Assembly (NCBI GenBank): GCA_946965045.2
Contig: OX337238.1
Location: 1,860,001-1,924,000, forward strand
DNA length: 64,000 nucleotides
Origin: Epithemia pelagica
Taxonomy: Eukaryota > Bacillariophyta > Bacillariophyceae > Surirellales > Surirellaceae
Reading direction: 5' to 3'
Shown one piece after another: positions 1 to 10,715 of this stretch. A program made the position numbers and the translations under genes. Positions within the stretch are counted from its first letter, which is position 1, and every line of letters begins with the position of its first letter. Below the pieces are notes generated by a model, which was not told the origin of the DNA, did not search any database, and worked only from the letters and a program-made list of their open reading frames with translations.

Positions 1-3000
1 AAGCTTTATGATGCCGATTTGGTGCCAGTGGTGGCAGCAGCCCATAAGAGAGAAAAGGCTCCAACCCAAGAGGACATCGAGGAAACAGAAGAGCGTTGCA
101 TCGCCATTCGCTTTATCAGGACGTGTGGAAACAAGGAATACGAGTCGCACCTACAGAACATGTTTCTGGATGGTCATAACTCTTACCCAAGGACCTTAGC
201 GGACGCACGAGCGATATTGGACAATCGGATGACAGCAAAAAACAAGCCCAATCAATCGACTGGTGGATCGCAACCTGATAATGCCACAGGAGTAGCCTAC
301 ATGACCCATGAAAGTGACCAAGGCAGTAATACTTCAACCATTACGGACAGCCAAGCAAGCGGAGCAGAATCCGGTAACCATGCACATGCAAACAGTGGAG
401 GTGGGGAGGATTTATGTTGTTTGCTTACACACGAGCGTGTCATCTTACCAAATTTTGTTTTCTCCTCGTCACATTCACAGGCTAGTGTGCCCAAGGGTTG
501 GATCCTCCTGGATAACCAATCCACTGTCGATATCATTCATGATCGACGACTCCTCCAAAACATCCACACCTCTGATAGTCCCATTAACATACAAAGTCAC
601 GCGGGAAAGAGACAATTAACCAAAAAGGGACTGCTACCAGGCTATGGCTTGGTCTGGTTTGACGAGCAGTGCCCTGCCAACATTCTATCACTCAACAATG
701 CCACCACCAGGTTTCAAGTCAAGTATAACAGCGACGATGGCAACCAATTTACATTGCATGATCGATCATCGGGACGACTAAAGCACCGATTTCACCGTAG
801 TCCTGATGGCCTCTATTACATGGATTCCGGCTCGCTACAAGGTAGCTTTTTAACTACTGTTAGTGAAAACGAAGCCGGTTATTCACCTGATGATGTTGCC
901 AGAGCAAAAGCTGCCAGATCGCTCCTAGCGAAAATAGGTCGCCCATCAACCAGAGAATATATCAAGATATTGAAAAACAATTTACTACCCAACGCGAATG
1001 TCAATGAGCACGACGTACGAAGGGCCGAGAAGTTGTACGGCCCGGATTTGGGCACGTTGAAAGGAAAGACTACCAGGAGGAAGCCCCCACGGGTTGACAC
1101 CAGTCTCATTGTCCCGCCAACTATAGCCGAAGAGCACAAAGACGTGACCATCGCCATTGATGTGCTGCACGTGAACAATGTGGCGTTTCTTGCCACTATC
1201 TCTCGCCGTATCCACTTTGGCACCATTGAAGCCATCCAAAACTCCAACGACTCTACCTTGTTACACGCTTTACGCAACACCTTGTCGATCTATCGGCGAG
1301 GCGGACTGCGTCCCCGGGTCATTCTTGCCGACGGGGCGTTTACCAGCGAATACTTGAAGACCCAGCTGCAGTTAATGGGAGTAAACCTCAACCCAACAGC
1401 ACGTGATGAGCACGTGGGCGACATCGAGAGATATATAAGAACCGTGAAAGAACGCATGCGATGCGTTTACAATACACTGCCTTTCGACCAGATCCCGAAG
1501 GCCATGCTGATTGAAATGGCCAAGTTTTCTGTTTTCTGGCTCAACAGTTTCCCTCACTCGTCAGGCATCTCACAGACCGAGAGTCCACGTCGCATTGTCA
1601 CTGGAGAGTCAATTGACTATAGACGACACTGCCGTTTTGAGTTTGGGCAATATGTGCAAAGCCATGAGCAGCACGATAACACTATGGCCAAACGGACAGT
1701 GGGAGCCATAGCTTTACGTCCTACAGGCAATCGACAGGGTAGTTATTATTTTCTGAGTTTAGACAGCGGTCGCATCATCACAAGAAATCATGCAACCCCA
1801 CTACCAATCCCACAGGAAGTCATCAAGCGAGTACATCAACTAGCACAAGCGCAACAAATGCAACCAGGGCTAGTCTTTGGGAATAAAGACAACAGGATCT
1901 TGGCCATGGGTGAGGACAATCCCCTATATGACGAGGAGGATGATGACTCATACCAATCCGAAGCCGAGACTGAAGAAGATTTGCGCTATGATGAAGAGTT
2001 GGTGGATGAGGAACTTGATGCCATTGTTCAGGACCAAGTCGATGAGGCTGAAGTTAATCATGGCGAACAAGATGCCGACATCAACCTGCCGCTAATCGAA
2101 CATGCAGCTGGAATACAGGCAAATGCTGAAAACCAAGGAGTGGGGCAGCATGAAATGGACGCTGCTGATGCATTGGATGTGGCAAATCAAGGAGTGGGGA
2201 TCGATGAGAACGATCTATACGACAATCAAAACGATGAATCAGTCATAGAGGACCAGAATCAGGCGGAGCTGGAAGAGGAGGAAGAAGCGGATGAAACGGA
2301 GGAAGGGGCACTAGCCGGAGGAGAGGATGAAGAGAGGGGAGAGGATGACGGTGATTCGGTTCCAGATGACGGTGATTCGGGGCAAGATCCCAACAACAAT
2401 GACAACAACAATGACAACAGATACAATTTACGCCCGAATCGGGAGCGTAGTTACCGGCACCGCTACGGGCATTCCTTCGCATGCATCGATACATTAAAGC
2501 ATGGCCGTTATGATGGTTATTTGAGGGACGGCATCCTATTTTTAATCGAGTCCGAAGTCAATCTGTCCACCCCTCAGATGTCCATGCGTAAGGGCGTAAA
2601 ATTATTTGGAGACAAAGGTGTGGCTGCGGTGAAGAAAGAAAATCAACAATTACACGATCGTGGGGTGTTACGGGCCGTTCACAAAACGGATTTAACATGG
2701 TCCCAAGTGCAACAGGCGCTGGGCTATCTCATGTTCTTGAAACGGAAACGATGCGGAAAGATTAAGGGGCGTGGGTGCGCTGACGGACGAAAGCAGAGGA
2801 CTCACATCAAGAAAGACGAATCAGCTTCGCCCACTGTGGCAACAGAAGCGGTTTTCATTACCGCCGTCATTGATGCCTTGGAGCGGCGGGTTGTGACAGT
2901 AGCCGATATTCCCGGAGCCTTCATGCATTCGGATATGGATCCGGATGTTTACATGAGGATTGACGGGTTGATGGCTGAACTGTTGCTCGAAGTTGACCGA

Positions 3001-4386
3001 TCCGCCTATGAGCCCTATTTAACCTACGAAAAGAATCAGCCCGTGATATACGTCGAGATGTTAAAGGCCTTATATGGCACACTTCGAGCTGCCCGTCTCT
3101 TTTGGGAGAAACTCACTGCCGTGTAGAAAAGTTGGAACTTTGCAATCAACCCATACGACTCCTGTGTAGCCAACAAGATCGTTAATGAAAAACAGCTCAC
3201 AGTAACGTGGCATATTGATGACTTGAAGATCTCCCATGTGGATGGGCAGGTTGTTCAACAGTTTGTCAACGACCTAAAGGCCGAATTTGGACAACTGGGG
3301 GAGATTTCCGTGTCAGAGGGTAGTCGACATGACTACTTAGGAATGTTCCTCGATTATGGGGAGGATGGGGTCGTGCAGGTTGACATGCGCCCATACCTCG
3401 ATACAGTGCTTGATGATCTGCCAAAGTGTTTTAAAGGCAAAGCCAGGACACCAGCAGCCAAGCATTTGTATAAAACCAACGAACAATCTAAGAAACTGAA
3501 TGACGAACAAGCGGAGTTGTACCACAGTCTGACTATGCAACTTGCATATGTTGCCCAACGGGGAAGACCGGACATCCGCATGGCAGTCAACTTCCTTAGC
3601 ACGCGAGTAGCCAATCCCGATGAGGATGACTACCGAAAATTGGGTCGTGTCCTGAAATATCTACAATCCACCAGAGATTTGATCCTTCGTTTGGAAGCAG
3701 ATGCCGATGGCAAAGCGTTGTGGTGGGCGGATGCATCCTATGCAACCCACCCAGACATGAAAGGACAAACCGGCGGATATATGACCCTGGGAAAAGGCGC
3801 CGTAATGACGGCATCCAATAAACAAAAGCTCGTCGCACGGAGTTCGACAGAATGTGAATTAATCGGCGTGCATGATATTCTCCCTTCGATTATATGGAGT
3901 AAAAACTTCCTGGAAGCTCAAGGGTATCCGTTGAAGGACGTTGTCTTGCACCAAGATAACCAAAGCAGTATTTTGTTGGCGAATAATGGACGGTTGTCCA
4001 GTTCCAAAAGAACTAAACACATCAATCTGCGATATTTTTACGTGACCGACTGCATCAAGAGAAAAGAGTTCCGTGTTGCCTTTTGCCCGACGGAATCGAT
4101 GATTGCTGATTTCTTTACCAAACCGCTTCAAGGTCAAGCGTTCTACCGTCTGCGGGATACCATCATGAACGTGCTCCCGTCTGACCCTTTTCATTCGTCG
4201 CACAGGAGTGTGTTGAAGTATAAGCAGGAAACGGTAGGTGAGGTAGCTGCAGAGAAGGTGAAGGACCAATCAGCGACTAAAGATATGGATCCGGAGAATG
4301 AAGGATGGATCTTAGTCAGGCGACGTGGCAGCGGAAAAGGAACGAAGACGAAACAAGGAGAGGTTCATTCTAAGGAGATTACCTAA
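1..4386 (+). mobile_element. Copia-type LTR retrotransposon (CoDi-like), 5' end outside the window
   Basis: The frame is open from the first base, so Gag start and 5' LTR lie upstream of the window. Reading on, I see a Gag C-terminal part, an aspartic protease, an integrase, a long acidic linker, a reverse transcriptase and RNase H. The order protease-integrase-RT is that of Ty1/Copia elements. A 3' LTR must lie after 4386, but without the 5' copy its borders cannot be fixed; the purine-rich AAGCGGAGGAAA near 4496 is one possible polypurine tract. The element is a pseudogene by one stop codon (see pol entry). Confidence 0.9.
1..4386 (+). pseudogene. Copia gag-pol polyprotein with one in-frame stop in RT
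   Basis: The polyprotein would process Gag, integrate cDNA and reverse-transcribe the element RNA. Visible parts: Gag tail; protease motif LLDNQSTV (around base 510, the diatom DNQST version of the usual D-S/T-G); integrase core with first D in AIDVLH, second D in LADGAF and E in DIERYIRTVKER (bases ~1160-1460); an Asp/Glu-rich linker (bases ~1915-2400); RVT_2 from about base 2570; the polymerase box WHIDDLKISH at ~3210-3240; RNase H with ADASYA, SSTECEL and DNQSS; and the typical end FFTKPLQG. A TAG at 3124-3126 splits it. The same frame stays open after it (KSWNFAINPYDSCVANK follows directly), so the break is one nonsense codon, not a frameshift. All other catalytic motifs look intact, so the inactivation seems recent. 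Confidence 0.9.
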
Positions 4387-5018
4387 TTCAATAGAACCTA
4401 TAAACAGTTGCTTTTACAGCACGGTTTTGTTTGAGTTACAACAAGTCTATCCACAAAAATAGTGCCGCCACATCCACATAGGTCTCACTTACCCCCAAGC
4501 GGAGGAAACCATAGTCAGTCGCACGATAAGGTGCATTCCCTGAGAAGAATTAGGCAACTTCTTTCCGACTCAGGCCGGCAGCACTCATTCAGATCCGCGG
4601 GGGAGTAAGATCACACATAAATTCATCTTTTCTGTCACCTCTTTCGATAGGGACCCAACAATCACCATGAAGACTCGTTCACCTTGATTACTTCTAGTGA
4701 ACAAAGAACATGACCGAAATCCCAATGGAGTATGAACTAAGCCTCTAGAGAGCGTAACTGTTATAAAAATGTAAGGGGAGAGGTGCGAGGTGTCCGCTCC
4801 GTTTAAACACTGCACGCGCATTTGGGAATCCGATCTCCGAAAAAACAAACCCCATACACATACAGACATGTGACACGAAACGTCTCCCCGGTTAACCTTC
4901 AATCACCCATCAAAAGTCACCCAAGCAATAAAGTACGAGGCGCTCACGCCAAAAGAGGAAGTGCTACAAAAGCAGCGTCAAGACAACACACAGCTTAGGC
5001 TCTGTACACAACCCAAAT
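4387..5018. other. Intergenic, probable retrotransposon 3' LTR plus promoter of the next gene
   Basis: No ORF here shows family resemblance. The left part should be the 3' untranslated region and LTR of the Copia element; the right end must hold the promoter and 5' UTR of the cysteine-peptidase gene. No LTR border could be fixed. Confidence 0.4.
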
Positions 5019-6599
5019 ATGTCAGCGTTGCAATCTCCCCCAATTTCGACAGAGAAAGCAAATAGAGTGGACGCTCCTGCGGTGACAAGAAAAGAGTCGT
5101 TTGAGGATTATAATCTCTCACTTCCAAAGTTTCTCATCAAGAAATCTTTCGACGACGCAGTGAGAGCGATCAATGACGATTGGCCAAATCTAGATGTTAC
5201 GTGGTCAAAGAATGGAGAAAAGGTGAACTGGAAAAAGATCAATGATGAAGGTGAACACGTGGAGCTTGGTTTTGAGACTCGCCGTGTTCTACTTTTCCTC
5301 TACAGTCGTAACTTTATGATGAATGTGAAACAGAAAACCAGAAAGAAGGCTGTAAGGGAGATTCTGAAAAAAGGGGGCAATCGCATCCACCAAGTAATGG
5401 CCGTCGACGGAGATATTGATTTATCAAACCAAGAGGCCTATCAGATTCATTACATCCGGGCCTGTACATCGATTCACCGCTACTTTCAACAAATCGGGAC
5501 AACAGGATTTTCCCGAGACATGTCCAACGTGACGTATTACTTTCGAATGCAAAAGCATGGTAGTTGCTTCCTTCAAGCACCATGTGTAGCCATGTCCTAC
5601 GTGTTGGGTGTTTGCGGCCAACCAATGCCACCGAGCAATGTGTCGCGACTGGTCCGGCACCATTTTACTGACAAAGAATTGATGGATTACGTTGTAAGGC
5701 ACAGCGGTGGTGACTCTGCAAAGATCTTTGAGATTCTCGAGAAAAAATTCTTTGTCTCCAGGCGTAACCAGTCTTATATCAACGCATCGGATCTTCCGGA
5801 CCCAATGGAACTCAACAGACTTACTGAGGAACTTGCAAAACAGCCTCTTTTGGTTTCAAGATTTGCATTTCCAGACAACTTTTGGTGCAAACCACCTTCA
5901 CAAGACGTGAGAAGCAAGTGTCCTGATTTGGACAAATTTCTCCGCAGCATGGAGGAGACTGTGGTTCCCAACCAAATTTGGTCGAAGGTTGCTGCGGATT
6001 CGATTCCTCATGGTGTTGCTCGTTTCACTACATGGGGTGAGCCGGCTGAATTTGTTCTGTTCGATGATCCCTTCAATACGTCATCACAAGAAGAGGAAGA
6101 TGCTCTAGTAGAAGGATGGAGAGCATTATTGAATGCAGCTGCTGTTGGCAATCAAGATGACAATGATACTCAGACTACTCTTGGTGCATCGATGTCCAGC
6201 TCTTCAGGTGATGGTAGGGGATCATCAGTCTCCGAGAAGTCAGCTGCCTTCAATGCGGCCATGTTGACGACACATGATTATTTTGAAGAGGATTTGTCTT
6301 TTCTGGACAATAATGAACAAGATGACGATAGTGCGAGCACCTTTTGGGAAGTTGACGAACATAGTGTCAGCACATGCTCGGAAACACATGAATGTGAGGA
6401 AGGAGATGCCACGACCAGTCATGCCATGATCCTCCTTGGGTATCGGGAACTGGATGGGTCAAAGTATTGGCTCTTGCAGAATTCTTGGGAAGGCCCAATG
6501 CAAATCATTGAAGTGAGCACGGAATATTTGGTGGAATCGAATGCTTGTCTCCGCTTCTATAATCTATTAAGCCGGCGGGTAAAGACAAAGGCTGAATGA
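5019..6599 (+). CDS. Papain-fold (C1-like) cysteine peptidase, cytosolic type
   Basis: A 526-residue protein with the papain catalytic triad in order. The nucleophile is Cys183 in KHGSCFLQAPC, with Gln179 close before it. The base is His468 in SHAMILLGY, and the partner is Asn488 in LLQNSWEG. The flanking G-S-C-F and N-S-W residues are those of clan CA, family C1. No signal peptide and no recognisable inhibitory prodomain precede the domain, so this does not look like a lysosomal cathepsin. The Cys-His distance (285 residues) is about twice that of papain. The extra length includes a Ser/Asp/Glu-rich low-complexity stretch at about residues 365-460 just before the His. Intronless; its 3' end faces the next gene. 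Proteolysis is likely from the triad; the substrate is unknown. Confidence 0.75.
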   Translation: MSALQSPPISTEKANRVDAPAVTRKESFEDYNLSLPKFLIKKSFDDAVRAINDDWPNLDVTWSKNGEKVNWKKINDEGEHVELGFETRRVLLFLYSRNFMMNVKQKTRKKAVREILKKGGNRIHQVMAVDGDIDLSNQEAYQIHYIRACTSIHRYFQQIGTTGFSRDMSNVTYYFRMQKHGSCFLQAPCVAMSYVLGVCGQPMPPSNVSRLVRHHFTDKELMDYVVRHSGGDSAKIFEILEKKFFVSRRNQSYINASDLPDPMELNRLTEELAKQPLLVSRFAFPDNFWCKPPSQDVRSKCPDLDKFLRSMEETVVPNQIWSKVAADSIPHGVARFTTWGEPAEFVLFDDPFNTSSQEEEDALVEGWRALLNAAAVGNQDDNDTQTTLGASMSSSSGDGRGSSVSEKSAAFNAAMLTTHDYFEEDLSFLDNNEQDDDSASTFWEVDEHSVSTCSETHECEEGDATTSHAMILLGYRELDGSKYWLLQNSWEGPMQIIEVSTEYLVESNACLRFYNLLSRRVKTKAE

Positions 6600-6977
6600 G
6601 AACGGCAGAACTTGACTGGGTTTTTCTGCTCGTCTCCAGTGGCAGAGAGTAGTCATCTCGAACGGAGTGACGGCGAGTGGTCCGATGGCATTTTCCCCAT
6701 GACGGGATACGAATCCTCATAGACGTGTTGTAGTGACACCTGAATGATCGAGCGACTCCATCTATGTATCTTGCGCAAGATTCAAAGAGAGGACATTAAC
6801 TTATCTCTTTATTGTCACCCACTAGTATTTCATAAAAGGTGTAACTTGTGTCTTGTTTCAATTGTCGGCAAATGAGATCCCGTTTCCATTATTTGTAACG
6901 GGAAGAATTCTAGGGAAGGCAATTTTTATTAAAATTATGCTTCAAGCGTGGCGCCGTGGATTCGAAGTTCTCCCGTA
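6600..6977. other. Convergent 3' region between two genes
   Basis: 378 bp between the stop codons of the + strand peptidase and the - strand oxygenase-like gene. It should hold both 3' UTRs and polyadenylation sites. I see no further coding signal. Confidence 0.4.
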
Positions 6978-8438
6978 TCATAGTTCATCGACCTCCGAAG
7001 CTTGTGATTCCTCCGCCTCATCGCCATACGAGCTGGCTCCATACAATAACACCAATTCCGTCCTTCGACTGGTATATCGCGTGGTGGCATCTCGTACCCG
7101 TGTCTCTGATGACTCGCTGTGCACCACGACAGGGCCCGTGGTGTGGTAAAAGAGGGAGGAATCAAAGACAATGGCACGATTGACTTGAAAGGGGACCGTC
7201 ACATTGGCGTAGCCAGAGGGTCGTATTACCGTCTCCAGTACTTGACTGGGTTCCAAGGTCAAGGCCCAATCCGGGGGTGGTTTGGCGGTAAAGACGACCA
7301 AGTCTCCTCCCTCCTGCTCCGTAGTAGTAGTGCTTGTGGTGGCCTCGGGAGGATTGGGTGTCAGCCACAAGTGGACATGAATTGACGAAAAGGGATCCCC
7401 CACTTGCAAGGATCCATCCGCTAGTGTTGTGGAAGGATTCAATGGTCTTGTCGTCGTCGTCGTCGTATCGTATTTGCGAGCCCACAAATCGTGGAGCGCC
7501 GTATCTGGTTCCAGGATTTTTGGTGGCTGGAGCTTTTGTGGTATTTCATAGGCCAATTGCAACAAGATCTTGTCAAAGAGGCCGTCATCCAAATGAGCCG
7601 ACGATATGTGTCCACCACGGACCGGATTGGATTCGTACCAAACCGTGGTTTCCCCCATTACTTGTTGCAATTTGGTCAGAGCCTTGGCCGTCAAGAAATT
7701 GTCCAGGACCAGGACTCCGGGACCATTCTCCCATTGTGTCTGTATGCTTTCGTCACGGAGCGGATTGATTAATGGAATCAGGTCCCCCGTCGATTCATCC
7801 ACCAGTGGCTCCATGGCGGTGGGCCGCCAGGCTTTGTTGTAGACCAAATCAATCATGGACTCGTCGTAATCTTGTTGGGTAAAGAAATACAAACTCGTGT
7901 CGTTGAACGTGGCTGGAATGTTGTCCAAGACGGCTTGATAAATTGGCGCCGCCACATCCTGGAAAAAGGATGCCTCCGTCTCATCGTCCAAGGTTTCCGC
8001 CAAATACAAGGCTTGTTCGAGGTCCAAGGTTAACTTGGCTCGTGTCGTAAAACTCATGCCGCTTCCTCGAACCAACAATTCTTGGGGAAGCGGAATCATG
8101 TCGCCCGAAGAGTGGTCCTCGTCTCCATGGGTTTCATGATCCTCATCATCGTCATCATCATCCGCTGGCATTCGAGCCGAATGTTCAAACAAAAACTGCA
8201 ACACTTCAAACAGGCCTTCCATTCCATGGGGGAAAAAGTAGGCAATGTCATGGCGTTCCAAAATGGGTGGAATTTCGTCATCCTCCATCATCTCGGGAGG
8301 CGGATACTCGTCGTCGTCGTCGTTGCCGCCATTATGATTGGTGGTGGTTGGATCCAGTGCCGTCGTACTACTCCACTGGAACCAGCCAATCCACAGGCAG
8401 ATGAGAAGAAGTATTTGGAGATGCCGTGCCTCATTCAT
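6978..8438 (-). CDS. Secreted or signal-anchored 2OG-Fe(II) oxygenase-like protein
   Basis: 486 residues. A hydrophobic stretch near the N-terminus (LQILLLICLWIGW, residues ~7-19) is a signal peptide or signal anchor, followed by Asp/Glu-rich low-complexity blocks. The C-terminal half, about 230-450, has the look of a 2-oxoglutarate/Fe(II) dioxygenase jelly roll of the prolyl-4-hydroxylase-like group: a start like GPGVLVLDNFL, a core strand IHVHLWLTP, GGDLVVF, then VNRAIVFDSSLFYHTT with a candidate distal iron ligand His432. The usual HxD is not clear: an Asp (348) is present, but the His expected two residues before it is not. So this is either a divergent active site or an inactive relative. 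The family call is from pattern only. A start at 8438 gives the hydrophobic N-terminus directly. Divergent from the lipid-enzyme gene at 8892. Confidence 0.55.
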   Translation of the reverse strand: MNEARHLQILLLICLWIGWFQWSSTTALDPTTTNHNGGNDDDDEYPPPEMMEDDEIPPILERHDIAYFFPHGMEGLFEVLQFLFEHSARMPADDDDDDEDHETHGDEDHSSGDMIPLPQELLVRGSGMSFTTRAKLTLDLEQALYLAETLDDETEASFFQDVAAPIYQAVLDNIPATFNDTSLYFFTQQDYDESMIDLVYNKAWRPTAMEPLVDESTGDLIPLINPLRDESIQTQWENGPGVLVLDNFLTAKALTKLQQVMGETTVWYESNPVRGGHISSAHLDDGLFDKILLQLAYEIPQKLQPPKILEPDTALHDLWARKYDTTTTTTRPLNPSTTLADGSLQVGDPFSSIHVHLWLTPNPPEATTSTTTTEQEGGDLVVFTAKPPPDWALTLEPSQVLETVIRPSGYANVTVPFQVNRAIVFDSSLFYHTTGPVVVHSESSETRVRDATTRYTSRRTELVLLYGASSYGDEAEESQASEVDEL

Positions 8439-8891
8439 GGAGGAATGTCAGGTATGAGACACCAAGATTGGAGTTACAATCTCTTGGATGGTCTGGGATT
8501 GGATCTTTGATCTTTGGACTTTGGATCATTTTTTGTGTGGTCGTTGGACACGTGTCCGTTGTCTGTTGTCCGTTGTCCGTAGTGCGGACGGGCACACGTG
8601 ACGTGGCAGTCTGGACGCCGTCCGTACAAGGCTACACGGCACGTATCGTTTATCGTTTCTGCGATGCTGACGAAGGCAAACACACCAAATCTTACTACAC
8701 TTCGCCTTCGCATTGCTTCTCTGGAGTAGGAGTGGCCAAGTATCAACGAGACACAAGTTGGTTTCTCAAGACGAGTTTATACTGCTTGGCAACCTCTTTG
8801 GTAGTCAACGGGTTTGGTGGAAACGAGACTGGTGCAAAGCAGTTTCGTCCGATTAGTTACACGTTCTTGAAATCGAGTCCAAGTTGAAACA
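8439..8891. promoter_or_regulatory. Divergent promoter region with two G-box motifs and an overlapping CRE-like site
   Basis: 453 bp shared by two genes read in opposite directions. It holds the palindrome GGACACGTGTCC (8546-8557) and, about 45 bp on, CACACGTGACGTGGCA (8593-8608), where a G-box CACGTG (8595-8600) overlaps TGACGT (8599-8604). Between them is a short tandem of GTCCGTT-type units. TGACGT cores are known bZIP targets in diatom CO2/cAMP-responsive promoters; a role here is inference. Confidence 0.4.
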
Positions 8892-10715
8892 ATGACGACT
8901 GTCGCCAACGGCAACAAGGACAAGGTGGAGGAGGAAATTCCCATCCCCTTTGGCCTTTCTAGTATTTTTTGGAGCAAGGATACGTACAAGGGCATTGCCG
9001 ATCAGTTTCATCCCTTTCACAAACATGACATAAATGTCGTGGCTCATGTGTTTACGACTGGATTGGGCGTGTGGGGTGCCTTGCAATTGGCCGCGACGGT
9101 TGGTGGAATCCCCGCCCTCGTTTATGCCTATGCCGCTCTCATTGTGGCAACCACTCCCATTGTCACGGGTCTCTTGCATACCGCCTTTCTCTATGCATGT
9201 TTGCAGGTTCCGGTAGAGGCGACGCAACTCTTGGGACACCAACTGTCGCCTGTGCAAGTGTGCGGCTTGGCCATGGTGTTGGGCTATGGATTGCAAGATG
9301 TGGCGCACCTCATCTTTGCCGAAAAGACCTACATGGGGTCTTATATTCACGCCAAACCCTGGATGTTGGTGGTCCATTCCATTTGGCTCATGCCCTTGGT
9401 CATTGACTCGGTTCTCATGCGCTATTGTTTCTTGCCCAAACTCTTTGTGTCGCGGAACCGCAACGTGGTATGTGAGGTTGCCTCCCGCATGGCCATTGAA
9501 GAATTGCGGGAATGGATCAATCGCAATGTGCCGGTGACTCCCGAAACGACCCATGTCTGGCCGCACAAACAAGACGCGACAGCGGGACCCACCTTGGCCT
9601 TGGAAAACGATGCCGCCATTTATGCGGGGTTCCGCAAGGTGTTTGCCTTGCATCATTTTGATGTCCGGCCTGTCCAAGGGATGAATGAAATTTATGTCAC
9701 GGCCGTGGGGGCCAAGAAGGAAATGAACTCGGATGCCGTCTTTTACACCCCCCACACCGATGGTCCCTTCTGGTTTACTCCCTACGCCTCCTTGTACCGT
9801 GTCTTGGTGGGAGTGACTCCCAATACCATGGTTCGGACCAACTTTAATTTGCAACACGGAGATACGCAGAACCAAGTACTGGACATGGATGGTGTGGTGG
9901 GCTTTGACTACAATCGTGAACTTCATTGGATTGATCACGTGCCCGGTGAGACCAACAAGGAACGTCGATCCTTGGTTAAATTGCACTTTGTCGTGTACCC
10001 CAAGGGCTGGCACTGGTATGGAAATTTGGTGGCCTTTTTGAACCAAAGTTACAATACGTGGGCGCGCAACAACTTTTTGCGCACCCTTCGTCCCACGAGT
10101 ACCTTTGCCAAACTGAATGCCTGGTGGATTTGGTTGACCACCTATTTCAACTACAAGTTTGAAGAAACGGTGGGCTGGCCCAATGTCGTGTACATTTTGG
10201 CGGCCTACGCCATGGGTCCGACACCCTTTTTGATTCTCACTAGTTTCCGTCACTATTGCGTCTACTTGTGTACCTTTGCCTTTCGCAACCCACCCGTGGC
10301 GCACGGCTTTTTGATGCGCGATGCCAAATTGTTCAAGACCACCGCTCTCTTGCATTTGGGACGTCGCTTGTTGCCCTTGGTGCAACTTCCCAATGACATT
10401 CCCGGTGTCTTGTTGGCCTGTATGGGCTTTGGTGTGACAATTTTGGCCACGGTCCGGTTGGGCATGGTCCGTACCTACTTTGGTTCGGAATTGGGCTTTG
10501 TCGAACCCAAGTGGATTTCCGGATTCCCCTATGGGACCATCCCCCATCCCATGATTGTGGGCCAACTCTTTGCCTACACCAATATTTTGTACTGGTTCGG
10601 TGGCTTCTCCAGTGATGGTGGTCGACTTGGAATGGAAACGGTCTATCTCATTTGCACTCACATGGCGTTCTACACGGCTCACATGGTCCAAGAGATGCTC
10701 TTTAGCAGTTACTAA
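8892..10715 (+). CDS. Multipass lipid enzyme: Mpo1-like (DUF962) N-terminus and phospholipid-methyltransferase-like C-terminus
   Basis: 607 residues, probably in the ER membrane. Residues ~35-195 resemble the Mpo1/DUF962 family (an Fe(II)-dependent dioxygenase of 2-hydroxy fatty acids in sphingoid-base breakdown): HKHDINVVAH, several hydrophobic spans, then LGYGLQDVAHLIFAE. The middle part (~200-365) is soluble-looking and carries FYTPHTDGP (His288, Asp290) and a later His pair in ELHWIDHVPG (345, 349), an H-x-D...H pattern that could bind a metal. The C-terminal ~500-607 has GFPYGTIPHPMIVGQ followed by hydrophobic spans, like the AdoMet-binding end of PEMT/ICMT-type methyltransferases. Intronless and strongly biased in third-position use, so the reverse strand is also open for 612 codons; that antisense frame has no features of its own. 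The exact reaction is not known to me. Confidence 0.6.
   Translation: MTTVANGNKDKVEEEIPIPFGLSSIFWSKDTYKGIADQFHPFHKHDINVVAHVFTTGLGVWGALQLAATVGGIPALVYAYAALIVATTPIVTGLLHTAFLYACLQVPVEATQLLGHQLSPVQVCGLAMVLGYGLQDVAHLIFAEKTYMGSYIHAKPWMLVVHSIWLMPLVIDSVLMRYCFLPKLFVSRNRNVVCEVASRMAIEELREWINRNVPVTPETTHVWPHKQDATAGPTLALENDAAIYAGFRKVFALHHFDVRPVQGMNEIYVTAVGAKKEMNSDAVFYTPHTDGPFWFTPYASLYRVLVGVTPNTMVRTNFNLQHGDTQNQVLDMDGVVGFDYNRELHWIDHVPGETNKERRSLVKLHFVVYPKGWHWYGNLVAFLNQSYNTWARNNFLRTLRPTSTFAKLNAWWIWLTTYFNYKFEETVGWPNVVYILAAYAMGPTPFLILTSFRHYCVYLCTFAFRNPPVAHGFLMRDAKLFKTTALLHLGRRLLPLVQLPNDIPGVLLACMGFGVTILATVRLGMVRTYFGSELGFVEPKWISGFPYGTIPHPMIVGQLFAYTNILYWFGGFSSDGGRLGMETVYLICTHMAFYTAHMVQEMLFSSY

Noticed and set aside
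8853-10691. 612-codon open frame on the - strand
   Set aside because: It overlaps the Mpo1/PEMT-like gene fully on the other strand. Its Gly/His/Gln-rich product has no domain, and it results from codon bias of the real gene.
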